From Gemmatimonadota bacterium (lineage in GTDB: Bacteria > Gemmatimonadota > Gemmatimonadetes > Gemmatimonadales > GWC2-71-9): DNA of 64,000 nucleotides. The translations under genes and the position numbers were made by a program. The notes below the pieces were generated by a model. That model did no database searches and was not told where the DNA came from. It worked only from the letters and a program-made list of their open reading frames with translations. Below, one piece after another: positions 7,893 through 16,394 of the stretch. Each line of letters opens with the position of its first letter. Position 1 is the stretch's first letter. The stretch lies in contig CP070666.1 of assembly GCA_020351775.1 (NCBI GenBank), forward strand, positions 3,297,180 through 3,361,179, read 5' to 3'.

Positions 7893-8297
7893 TCACCCCC
7901 CGAGACTCAGCGGCCAGACCGTATTGCCATAGAATGCCACCAGCAGCGCTGCTCCCGCGATCGCAAGCGCCTTGAGAAAGTGCGCCATCTCGGACTGCCG
8001 GGTCTGGGGATCGGACTCGGTCCAGAACGGATGCAGCGCCCAGCCAGACGGGAAGACCGCTAAGAAGACCAGGCCAGCTCCGATGAATCGGTGCCATCCA
8101 AGTAGGATGAAGACGCCGCCGACCAGCACCATTAGGCCCATGGCCCATGCAACCACCCTGGGCCCCGGTATTCCCTTGAGTTGCATGTACTCGGCGATCC
8201 TAGGACTGAACAGATGCCGCAGGCCAAACACGATCAAGAACGATGCAAACAGGACGCGGCCGGCGAGGTGCAGCCATGGATAGATAGACTCGGGCAT
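7893..8297 (-). CDS. DoxX-like four-helix membrane protein
   Basis: A 134-aa inner-membrane protein with four hydrophobic helices. The first carries GRVLFASFLIVFGLRHLFSP, the second begins around PRVVAWAMGLMVLVGGV and contains the typical DoxX phrase GGVFILLG, and the loop before the last helix is polar. DoxX/DUF relatives are linked to redox stress and thiosulfate:quinone chemistry, but most members have no known role. It is 219 bases upstream of padR on the same strand, so it may be a PadR target, although it has its own start region. Confidence 0.75.
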   Translation of the reverse strand: MPESIYPWLHLAGRVLFASFLIVFGLRHLFSPRIAEYMQLKGIPGPRVVAWAMGLMVLVGGVFILLGWHRFIGAGLVFLAVFPSGWALHPFWTESDPQTRQSEMAHFLKALAIAGAALLVAFYGNTVWPLSLGG

Positions 8298-8499
8298 TTC
8301 AGCTCCGCGTGATCGTCAGTCAAGTGCCCCTTCCCGGACTCCCCCTCCTGCGTGCCATATACACTGCGGCAGACGTCCGCCATGTATGATGCCGCTTGAT
8401 GATCACCCCCACTACGAGGCGGCGCAAGTTGCCACCGACCCTCCCGCGACGCCATCTCTGTACGTACCTTCGATCCGGCCATAACCGAGATAACGAACC

Positions 8500-11250
8500 A
8501 TGAAATACGCCAGCCAGCCACCCACCCGCGCCATACTGCTGTGCACTGTTGCCGCCGTGCTCTTCAATGCACCCGCCACAGCTCAGGAGCGGTTCGGCTT
8601 CTTCGATCGCGGTCCCTACCGGCAGGCCGTACCACGACCCGACGACTTGCTCGGTTACCCAGCCGGAGAGCGCCAGACACAATACTCCACGCAGCAGGCA
8701 GTGCTCGACAGCATGATGGCCGCAGCCGGTGACCGGGTCCGCACCGAGGTGATAGGCGTGACAGAAGAGGGGCGTACAATGCGGATCTTGATCGTCTCCT
8801 CCCCGGAGAACATCGCGCGGCTCGACGAGATCCGCTCCGATGTCACCCGACTGGCCGATCCCCGCAGCACCAGTGCAGCTGAGGCCTCAAGGATCGCGGT
8901 GCGAACTCCCTTAGTCGTCATGCTGTCGTACTCGATCCACGGCAACGAGCCGGCGGGTTTCGAAGCAGCCATGTGGGTGGCGTACCAACTTCTCGCCTCG
9001 GACGAGCCCGTTACGCTGGAGATGCTACGGAATGCCGTTGTCGTCTTGAATCCCGCGGCAAATCCTGACGGGCACGAGCGCTTCGCCGTGTGGTACAACT
9101 CCCTGTTCGTGGGTAGCGACGAGCCCGCCGCGTATGAGTGGGATGAGCCGTGGGGCATTTGGGGCCGATATGGGCACTACCGGTTCGACATGAACCGCGA
9201 CATGATAGCCCTAGCACAAGCTCCGACACGCGCGATGCTAGCCGGTATCGTGCGGTGGCGGCCTCAGGTCTTTGTCGACCTGCACAGCACCACCGAGCAG
9301 TATTTCTTCGCGCCACCGTCAAGACCGATCAACCAGAACATCCCTGATCGCACTGCGCGCTGGCTCGAGACATTTGGCCGCGGAAACGCGGCAGCGTTTG
9401 ACCGCTACGGCTGGCAGTATTACACGCGCGAGACATTCGACCTGTTCTACCCCGGCTATTTCGATGCCAGCCCCTCCCTGCACGGAGCCACCGGCATGAC
9501 CTACGAGACCGACGGTGGCAAGGCCCTGAAGCGCAGGCGGGGTGACGGAACCGTGATCTCATTGATGGAGGGCATAGCCCACCACTATGTGGCGTCACTG
9601 GCAACCGTGGAGACCGCTGCGGCCAATCGAGAGGAACGGCTGCTCGACTACTACCACTTCAGGCGCTCGGCGATTGAAGACGCTCAGTCGGCCACCATGA
9701 AACGAGTAGTAATCCAACCGGGCTTCGATCAATCCAACGCGGCTCGATTGGTCGCCAACCTGCTGCGTCACGACATCGAGGTCACCCGGATCACCGAACC
9801 GTACTCGGCTCGCGCTACTCACGATTACATGGCGGGTCCGGGAGCAATGGGTGAGCGCCACGTGTTTCAGCCAGGTGCACTCGTCATCGATCTCGCTCAG
9901 CCGCAGGGCCGGTTGGCCAAGGCTTTGCTCGAACCGTTGGCCGAGCTGGACACAGAGTTCGTGCAGGAGCAGTTGGACAAGTTCGCTCGCAACGAGCGAC
10001 GCGGAGACGACGCCGCGAGCGATCGCTACGGATTCTACGATGTAACTGCCTGGTCCTTGCCCTACGCGATGGGCCTGAGCGCGTTCTGGACCGAGGATCT
10101 CGATCCCGTTGTCGGTAGCCGACTTACGCTGCCCGCCACCGGGGACCCAGTCAGGGGCCTTGCACCGGCAGGCGGTGTCTCGGGCCGCGGTCGCTCGGCA
10201 TACGTGTTCCGTAATGACCGTTTGGCCTCTGCCGAGCTGGCAGTGGCGCTGACACGAGAGGGGTTCGTGATCAACGTCGCGACCGAGCCCCTGAGTGCAG
10301 ACGGCAGGGATTACCCGCGCGGGGCCTTCGTGATACGCACGACACGCAACCCGGACTCCCTACACGATCGCCTTGCGGCCCTGGCACAGGAGATCGGCGT
10401 GACAGTCGATCCAGTCAACTCAGCATTCCCCGAGCCCGGCGGTGTGGGTGTCGGTTCCGGCCGCGTGCGACCGGTATTCGCACCAAGGGTGCTGGTCGCC
10501 TCGGGCGACGCGGTGAGCCTCACCAGCTATGGGGCACTGTGGCACTTCCTGGAAACCGAGTTGCGGCAGCCGTTCGTCCCCGTCTCGCTGGGTTCGATCG
10601 GTGGCATGACCACGCTGTCGGATTACAACGTGCTCATTATACCGAATGCGAGTTCCGGAGCGATCCGACGTGAGCTTGGTGACGGCGGCATCCAACGACT
10701 CAGACAATGGATCAGAGACGGGGGAGTCTTGATCGTATACGGCAGTGCTGTGTTGTTCCCTGGGGACGAGGACGTTGGCCTCAGCTCGGTAAAGGCTCTG
10801 AGTCTTGAAGACGACGAGAACGGCGAATCGGGTGACTCGTTGGTCAGCGATCCGTCACTCACTCCACCGCTGGTGTCTCCTACCGCCGGCTTCGAAAGAC
10901 CGGTGCGGCTGCCGGGATCCATCTTCAGGGCCACTCTGGACCAAAGCCATTGGCTGACGCTGGGCTACGAGCAGCAGTCCCTGGCAGTCATGGTGCAAGG
11001 TGGGACTTTCCTGGAACCCTCCGAGTCGGGAGACAATCCAGTCGCATTCGTCGGTGACGATCTACTACTGTCAGGTTGGGCCTGGCCGGATCACACCGAA
11101 CAGGCGCTGCAGGGAACTGTCTGGGCCGCCACCGAACGACAAGGACGAGGCAACGTGGTGATGATTTCCGGTGATCTGTTGTTCAGGGGGTTCTGGCGTG
11201 GGCCGGCAAAGCTGCTGACCAACGCGATGCTGTTTGGGACAGGCCGATAA
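8500..11250 (+). CDS. Large secreted M14 peptidase with C-terminal amidotransferase-like domain
   Basis: A 916-aa exported protein with signal peptide ending ATAQE. Residues about 60-370 are an M14 zinc peptidase domain: YSIHGNEPAG gives His and Glu ligands, FDMNRDMI the substrate block and VDLHSTTEQY the third His. Residues about 660-900 resemble the class I glutamine-amidotransferase-like fold that often follows this M14 group (VLIIPNASSG, then LRQWIRDGGVLIVYGSAV); I see no catalytic Cys there, so it is probably structural. Likely a periplasmic or secreted peptide hydrolase. Monocistronic; it faces the PDZ operon and shares a hairpin spacer with it. Confidence 0.88.
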   Translation: MKYASQPPTRAILLCTVAAVLFNAPATAQERFGFFDRGPYRQAVPRPDDLLGYPAGERQTQYSTQQAVLDSMMAAAGDRVRTEVIGVTEEGRTMRILIVSSPENIARLDEIRSDVTRLADPRSTSAAEASRIAVRTPLVVMLSYSIHGNEPAGFEAAMWVAYQLLASDEPVTLEMLRNAVVVLNPAANPDGHERFAVWYNSLFVGSDEPAAYEWDEPWGIWGRYGHYRFDMNRDMIALAQAPTRAMLAGIVRWRPQVFVDLHSTTEQYFFAPPSRPINQNIPDRTARWLETFGRGNAAAFDRYGWQYYTRETFDLFYPGYFDASPSLHGATGMTYETDGGKALKRRRGDGTVISLMEGIAHHYVASLATVETAAANREERLLDYYHFRRSAIEDAQSATMKRVVIQPGFDQSNAARLVANLLRHDIEVTRITEPYSARATHDYMAGPGAMGERHVFQPGALVIDLAQPQGRLAKALLEPLAELDTEFVQEQLDKFARNERRGDDAASDRYGFYDVTAWSLPYAMGLSAFWTEDLDPVVGSRLTLPATGDPVRGLAPAGGVSGRGRSAYVFRNDRLASAELAVALTREGFVINVATEPLSADGRDYPRGAFVIRTTRNPDSLHDRLAALAQEIGVTVDPVNSAFPEPGGVGVGSGRVRPVFAPRVLVASGDAVSLTSYGALWHFLETELRQPFVPVSLGSIGGMTTLSDYNVLIIPNASSGAIRRELGDGGIQRLRQWIRDGGVLIVYGSAVLFPGDEDVGLSSVKALSLEDDENGESGDSLVSDPSLTPPLVSPTAGFERPVRLPGSIFRATLDQSHWLTLGYEQQSLAVMVQGGTFLEPSESGDNPVAFVGDDLLLSGWAWPDHTEQALQGTVWAATERQGRGNVVMISGDLLFRGFWRGPAKLLTNAMLFGTGR

Positions 11251-11256
11251 GGCAGA

Positions 11257-11308
11257 GGGGCGGGTCGGACGGCCGCTGGATTTATCAGGCTGCCGTTCAA
11301 CCCGCCCC
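11257..11308. terminator. Hairpin between convergent genes, probable bidirectional terminator
   Basis: GGGGCGGGT (11257-11265) and ACCCGCCCC (11300-11308) can form a 9-bp stem, with an inner ACGGC/GCCGT (11269-11273, 11292-11296) extending it. It lies between the ends of the M14 gene and the PDZ gene. The T-tract is short on both strands. Confidence 0.4.
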
Positions 11309-11320
11309 CACCGTTCCGGT

Positions 11321-12400
11321 CTAGTGCCGCTCGTCCCTCCGGCTCCAATTGAGTACGTCGTCCCGCTCAGGAACGGTGATGCTCACCGTCTCATGGTTCC
11401 GATTCCGCATGATCTCGATGACCATCGTCTCACCAGCCTCATAGGAACGCATGATCCGGACGAGATGCGCTTGATCGGTCGGCTTGCGACCGTCGACGTT
11501 GAGAATCACATCTCCGCTCCTGAACTCGACGTCTTCGTCCTCGGGCGCCCGAATCACTAGGAGCCCCTCGCTGGTACCGAAGTACGCCCCCAGGTCCTCA
11601 TCCAGCTCCACCAGTTCCATCTCAAGCCAGCCGCTGGGCCAGAAGAGTCCCGAGAACACCGTCGCCACCCCGCGAGACGGCCGGTATGTGATGTTTGGCA
11701 CCGTCACTCCTCTACTGAGGACCGAAATCTCAGGGGCAACCGTGTACGCCCAGCCCGTCCGCCTTTCATCCTCGCCGAGCACGATGTCCGCGGTTCTGGT
11801 CTGGGAGCCACGGCGGTACGCGACGTGGAGCGTGTCGCCCACCTCGAGTTCGTCCTTTATTCCGACGAGCTTGGAGCTGGGTGAGGTGTCACGCCGGCTG
11901 GTGCGAGCCAGCGGCTTGCCATTGGCACTCACAATGATGTCTCCGGCCTCGAGTCCGGCTTCAGCAGCCGGACCATCCTCGACAACTTCGTCCAATACTG
12001 CTCCGATCGAATCGGTGCTGGCATCGCGCTCAGTGCTGAGGTAGACACCCATTTTGGGCCCCGAACTCGACAACGCGAATGCCAGCGAACCACCTGGATC
12101 GGTATAGAGCTCGAACGCCCGCGTGAAGCGGTCCCGGTCCAGCTCCCTCACGGCCCGGTTGAGCTCACTCACCGCGTCCTGGAGCTGCTCCCGTGCCTGC
12201 CTGCTCTCGCGCTCCTGCAGCATGCGCATGGCTTGCTCGAGTTGCTGTTGAGCCTCCTCCACTCTGCGCTCCGCCTCGCGCATCCGTTCTTCCTGCTGCT
12301 GCCTCTCACGCTCCGTCACCTCCTGCGCTACGGCAGTACCGACAGCAAGGACGGCGAACGCCAGGACCGTGGTCAAGCTGCGTCTCATGTTCGTGTTCAT
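11321..12400 (-). CDS. Periplasmic double-PDZ protein with N-terminal coiled coil
   Basis: A 359-aa exported protein. After a signal peptide ending AVAQE, residues about 27-95 form a long Glu/Gln/Arg-rich coiled coil (RMREAERRVEEAQQQLEQAM). Two PDZ domains follow: the first around 140-210 (VEDGPAAEAGLEAGDIIVSANG), the second around 270-345 (FRSGDVILNVDGRKP). No protease triad is visible, so it is a binding or scaffold protein rather than DegS/HtrA. It is the third gene of the ECF sigma operon, 46 bases after the anti-sigma gene with a good AAGGAG site. A role in sensing or relaying envelope stress to the anti-sigma factor is inferred. Confidence 0.85.
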   Translation of the reverse strand: MNTNMRRSLTTVLAFAVLAVGTAVAQEVTERERQQQEERMREAERRVEEAQQQLEQAMRMLQERESRQAREQLQDAVSELNRAVRELDRDRFTRAFELYTDPGGSLAFALSSSGPKMGVYLSTERDASTDSIGAVLDEVVEDGPAAEAGLEAGDIIVSANGKPLARTSRRDTSPSSKLVGIKDELEVGDTLHVAYRRGSQTRTADIVLGEDERRTGWAYTVAPEISVLSRGVTVPNITYRPSRGVATVFSGLFWPSGWLEMELVELDEDLGAYFGTSEGLLVIRAPEDEDVEFRSGDVILNVDGRKPTDQAHLVRIMRSYEAGETMVIEIMRNRNHETVSITVPERDDVLNWSRRDERH

Positions 12401-12446
12401 GGTATCCTACTCCTTGATCATACCATTGGCCGCCATGGCCATGGTC

Positions 12447-13124
12447 TCAGTGTTCGATATAGACCACCCGCTTGTTGTGCGTATTCACGAGTGCGTCCAT
12501 CAGGATGATCCGTTCCTGGAGCAACTGTCTCAATTGCTGTTCCACGGCCTCTCGCTCGGCAATCATCCGTAGCACGCGAGTATCCAGTTGGCGCCTGGCG
12601 GTGCTGTTCTCCCGGGCGACGAGCAGCTCCAGGACACGGCTGTCAATCAAGCCGATGCGGCTGTCGACCACATTGATCTGGTCCTCCAAATCCACGATCG
12701 CGAGTGCGGCCAGGCCGTTTACCACCCTGGGACGGGACACTACTGCTACGAGTTGGCTGTCGAGCTGGGCTGCCTGAGTAACAAGGTGCTGGATCTCCGG
12801 CTCGGATTGCTCCGGAGCCGCTGCCGGCCAACTGAAGAAGCCGTTGGCTCCGAGTGCCAGGGCAATCGCCGCAGCAGCAACCCACCCTGTTCTCACCCAC
12901 CAGATGCGCCGCCGCTGATCGACAACGCTCTGGCGCACGATCGACCACCGGTCCCGTGGAGCGTTGAGACTCGGCAGTGCCTTGAGAGCCGCCACCCGCT
13001 GGTGGATACGGTCTAGCTCATCACGGCAGTGAGCACACTCGTCCACGTGCGTTCTGGCACCGAGGGAACCCTCGCCATTGCGCACTTCCAGCAGTTCCTG
13101 GATCGAGCAGTGCCTCAGCATCAT
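12447..13124 (-). CDS. Zinc-type anti-sigma factor with periplasmic coiled coil
   Basis: A 225-aa membrane protein starting at the ATG overlapping the sigma gene stop (ATGA), so the two are translationally coupled. The cytosolic part has the ZAS motif HVDECAHC (Hx3Cx2C), which binds the ECF sigma factor. One hydrophobic segment follows at about 82-102 (GWVAAAAIALALGANGFF). The outer half is a helical, coiled-coil-like region rich in VDSRI/LDTRVLRM repeats. A longer reading to 13253 would run inside the sigma gene and is rejected. The sensor half of the protein has no family I can name. Confidence 0.88.
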   Translation of the reverse strand: MMLRHCSIQELLEVRNGEGSLGARTHVDECAHCRDELDRIHQRVAALKALPSLNAPRDRWSIVRQSVVDQRRRIWWVRTGWVAAAAIALALGANGFFSWPAAAPEQSEPEIQHLVTQAAQLDSQLVAVVSRPRVVNGLAALAIVDLEDQINVVDSRIGLIDSRVLELLVARENSTARRQLDTRVLRMIAEREAVEQQLRQLLQERIILMDALVNTHNKRVVYIEH

Positions 13125-13666
13125 GCCTCCTCGCCGAGCATTGTCCGGAGACGCGCATGGGCACGCGACAGTTGCGATTTGGAAAAGCTCACCGTCTTGC
13201 CCATCATCTCGGCTATCTCCTCGTGTTTGTAGCCCTCTACATCGTGCAACCACACAACTGCTCTGGCAGTATCTGAGAGCCGCGCCAGCGCCCTCTCGAG
13301 ATCGAGCTGCAGCGCCGTGTCGCCGTCCCTCACGCCCGCAGCACCCATGTCCTCGTGAAGCTCATCCGCCACCCGGTACCGCTCGTACCGAACCCGCATC
13401 AACGCCTTGCTCGCCGCAACCCGCTTGATCCACGCTGTCAGGCTCCCAGGTCCTTGGCCGCGGAACTGCTTCATGCTGCGGCAAACCTCGATAAAGGTCT
13501 CCTGCAACACGTCCTCAGCATCCTCAGCGGTGCGGCAGATCCTACGTGCCAGAGTGTAGACCAATCCTTCGTAGGCTCGGTACACCCGCTCCAGTGCATC
13601 CAGATCGCCGGCTTTTGCCCGCTGGATCGCGAGGTCGTCGACCGCAGCCAGGGATATCGGGCTCAT
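13121..13666 (-). CDS. ECF-type RNA polymerase sigma factor
   Basis: A 181-aa sigma-70 family protein with region 2 at residues about 20-90 (AYEGLVYTLARRICRTAEDAEDVLQETFIEV, here only partly quoted: AEDVLQETFIEV) and region 4 at about 120-175 (DVEGYKHEEIAEMMGK, then SKSQLSRAHARLR). Region 3 is absent, as in ECF factors. First gene of a sigma, anti-sigma, PDZ operon, so it probably drives its own operon plus envelope stress genes. The 190-base upstream region contains GC-rich inverted repeats but no promoter I can assign. Confidence 0.92.
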   Translation of the reverse strand: MSPISLAAVDDLAIQRAKAGDLDALERVYRAYEGLVYTLARRICRTAEDAEDVLQETFIEVCRSMKQFRGQGPGSLTAWIKRVAASKALMRVRYERYRVADELHEDMGAAGVRDGDTALQLDLERALARLSDTARAVVWLHDVEGYKHEEIAEMMGKTVSFSKSQLSRAHARLRTMLGEEA

Positions 13667-13756
13667 GTCGGTTAGATAGATGCTTCTGCGGCTGGGAAAG
13701 TCGCAGGAGACAGATCAGCCTCAGGATTCATTGCGGAGACAGGGTCGCGAAGAGCA

Positions 13757-13854
13757 GGGAGCGGGGAGCGGACTGGGGGTGAGTTTCGCGTTTGGTCGAC
13801 CCGGTGCTGACCTCATCTGGCCACCGCTGGTTTCGATCCCTGCGCCCCGCTCCC
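13757..13854. repeat. G-rich inverted repeat between leuS and the sigma operon
   Basis: GGGAGCGGGG (13757-13766) and CCCCGCTCCC (13845-13854) are exact reverse complements with 78 bases between, ending at the last codon of leuS. CCCCGCTCCCC also occurs at 47430-47440 in the TolC gene leader. It could terminate leuS or be a dispersed element. Confidence 0.4.
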
Positions 13855-16338
13855 CTAAACAACGATATTGACCAGTCGATCCTGCACGTGGATGGTCTTG
13901 CGGATCTGTCTCCCACCCACGAATCGCCGGACACCATCGTCGTTCAACGCCCGACCGAGAACTTCTTCCTGCGATATCCCCGGCGACACCCGAAGCCGAG
14001 CCCGGACCCTCCCGTTCACCTGAACCACCACCTCGATCTGGTCAGCTCGGGCCAGCTCTTCTTCGAATGTGGGCCACGATGCGTCATGCACGCTGCCACC
14101 CCGGCCGATCCGCTCCCAGCACTCCTCCGCAAAATGCGGAGCAAAAGGTGCCAGCATGATGATCAGCGGTCGCAGCAGCTGAGGATTCGCACCAGCGTCA
14201 CCACTGCTTCCAGCCCTGAGCGTATTGCTGAACTCCATCAGTGCAGAGATGGCGGTGTTGTAGTGGAGCCCCTCGATATCGTCAGACACCTTCTTGATGG
14301 TCTGGTGCAGCTTCCTCACAGCAGCCCGATCCATAGCGCCGGAGGCAGGACCCACTCGTGCCGAGAGGGCCCATACCCTGTCGAGGAATCGCCGAATACC
14401 CGCGATCCCCTCGTCCCGAAAGTCGCCCCCCTCCAGATACGGGCCGAGGAACATGAGGTACATCCGGAATGTGTCCGCGCCCCACTTAGCTATGTACTCG
14501 TCCGGTACGACCACATTACCACGCGACTTCGACATCTTCGCACCATCTTTGACGATGGTGCCATGTGCCCGAAACCGCGTAAACGGCTCGTCAAACTCGA
14601 GCAGTCCCAGATCGTGCAAAACCATCGTGATGTAGCGCGAGTACATGAGGTGCAGCACGGCGTGCTCGTTCCCACCGATATAGGAATCAACCGGAAGCCA
14701 CCTACGCGACAGCTCGGCGTCGAACGCGCAATCATCCTTCCCCGTAGAGGGATACCTCAGGTAATACCATGATGAATCGAGGAACGTGTCGGATACGTCT
14801 GTCTCTCGGCTACCCAGGTCGCCGCATTGGGGACACTCCACCCTATACCACTCTTCGTGCCGGGCGAGCGGCGACAAACCGCTCTCATCGGGCCTGAAGT
14901 CGTCGATCTCTGGTAGCAAGACTGGCAGATCCCGTTCTGGAACGGGAACGTTGCCACATTTCTCGCAGTAGATGATCGGGATCGGCGGGCCCCAGTAGCG
15001 CTGCCGCGATATGCACCAATCGTGGAGCCGGTACTGGACTTGTGACTTCCCTGAAGCCTGGCTGTCCAGCCACTCCGTGATCGCCACGACAGCCTCGGCA
15101 CATGACATCCCGTCGAACTGTCCGCTGTTGACGAGGACCCCATCCCAGGATATAAAGGGCAGACCATCGGCCCCGTCGGCCTCTACCTGATCTGTCTCCC
15201 CCATTGGATCCGGGCCGCCGGTCGGTGCAACCACCCTCCGAATCTCCAACCCGAACTTCTCCGCGAACTCATAGTCGCGCTCGTCATGGGCCGGAACGGC
15301 CATGATCGCTCCAGTCCCATACTCCATCAAGACGTAGTCTGCAATCCAGATCGGAACAGCTTCACCCGTGGCTGGATTGCGGGCGTAGGTCCCGGTGAAC
15401 ACCCCAGTCTTCTCTCGGTCCCCGACCTTGCGTGTGACGACGTCCTTCTGGATCGCCTGACGGCGGTACCTGCCCACTTCCGCTTGCTGCTCGGATGCCG
15501 TCATCTCCTCCACCAGGGGGTGCTCGGGAGCAAGCACCAAATAAGTCGCGCCGAACACAGTATCGGGCCGAGTCGTGTAGACGGGAATTCGGGTGCCGGA
15601 TGGTGTCTCGAAGATCAGCTCAGCTCCCTCTGAGCGGCCAATCCAGTTCGCCTGCATCGTGCGAGTCGACTCAGACCAATCCAATGTCTTCAGATTCTCA
15701 AGCAAGCGCTCGGCGAACTTCGTGATGGTGAAGAACCACTGTGACAGGTAGCGCTGGTGCACCCGTGTGCCTGGATGCCGCTCGCAGTAGCCGTCCACTA
15801 CCTGTTCGTTGGCCAGAACGGTCTTGCATTCCGGACACCAATTGACCGGAGCTTCCTTCTTAACAGCGTGGCCCGCCTCGTACAGCTTGAGGAATATCCA
15901 CTGGGTCCACTTGTAGTAGGCAGGATCCGTAGTGGCCAGCGCGTGATCCCAGTTGACCATCAGGCCAGTGCGCTGCAACTGTTCACGGAAGCGCGCGATG
16001 TTTGCCGGGATCAGATTGGCGGGATGTGTATTGACCTTCAGCGCGTAGTTCTCGGAATGTATCCCAAACGCGTCGAATCCGATCGGCTCGAACACATCCC
16101 ATCCCTGCAGCCGACGGTACCTACCGTGGATGTCACTGCCGACGAACGCGAAGACGTTCCCCACGTGCAATCCCTCGGCGGAGGGGTAGGGGAACATCAT
16201 TAGGTTGTAGTACGGCCGCTCTGCCCCGTAGATGTCGACGCAGTTCGTCCGGCGTTCAGCCCATCTTTGACGCCACTTGAGTTCCACCATCTCTGGATCG
16301 TAGGAGATGGGCACGGGATTCGGTTCAGGCATAGGCAT
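13855..16338 (-). CDS. leuS: Leucyl-tRNA synthetase
   Basis: Charges tRNA-Leu with leucine in the cytosol. The 827-aa length is normal for the bacterial form. The ATP-binding HIGH-type block is PYPSAEGLHVGN near residue 55, and the KMSKS loop appears intact as KMSKSRGN near residue 590. A zinc-binding knot (WCPECKTVL) and the CP1 editing region between about 225 and 410 (TTRPDTVFGATYLV, YGTGAIMAVPAHDERD) are present, so proofreading should work. The product ends in RLVNIVV. It stands alone, divergent from the chemotaxis receptor with only 56 bases between. Confidence 0.98.
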   Translation of the reverse strand: MPMPEPNPVPISYDPEMVELKWRQRWAERRTNCVDIYGAERPYYNLMMFPYPSAEGLHVGNVFAFVGSDIHGRYRRLQGWDVFEPIGFDAFGIHSENYALKVNTHPANLIPANIARFREQLQRTGLMVNWDHALATTDPAYYKWTQWIFLKLYEAGHAVKKEAPVNWCPECKTVLANEQVVDGYCERHPGTRVHQRYLSQWFFTITKFAERLLENLKTLDWSESTRTMQANWIGRSEGAELIFETPSGTRIPVYTTRPDTVFGATYLVLAPEHPLVEEMTASEQQAEVGRYRRQAIQKDVVTRKVGDREKTGVFTGTYARNPATGEAVPIWIADYVLMEYGTGAIMAVPAHDERDYEFAEKFGLEIRRVVAPTGGPDPMGETDQVEADGADGLPFISWDGVLVNSGQFDGMSCAEAVVAITEWLDSQASGKSQVQYRLHDWCISRQRYWGPPIPIIYCEKCGNVPVPERDLPVLLPEIDDFRPDESGLSPLARHEEWYRVECPQCGDLGSRETDVSDTFLDSSWYYLRYPSTGKDDCAFDAELSRRWLPVDSYIGGNEHAVLHLMYSRYITMVLHDLGLLEFDEPFTRFRAHGTIVKDGAKMSKSRGNVVVPDEYIAKWGADTFRMYLMFLGPYLEGGDFRDEGIAGIRRFLDRVWALSARVGPASGAMDRAAVRKLHQTIKKVSDDIEGLHYNTAISALMEFSNTLRAGSSGDAGANPQLLRPLIIMLAPFAPHFAEECWERIGRGGSVHDASWPTFEEELARADQIEVVVQVNGRVRARLRVSPGISQEEVLGRALNDDGVRRFVGGRQIRKTIHVQDRLVNIVV

Positions 16339-16394
16339 GGTAATCTAGCAACGCTTGCTCGCCCTGGCAGCCTTCCGTACCTTGCCCCTGTCCC

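Noticed and set aside
13801-13860. T-loop-like text (GGTTTCGATCC) suggesting a tRNA
   Set aside because: The stem does not pair and no acceptor or anticodon arm is found.
13792-14772. A 326-codon plus-strand open frame opposite the leuS end
   Set aside because: It is antisense to a conserved synthetase and has His/Pro-rich shadow composition; no ribosome site.
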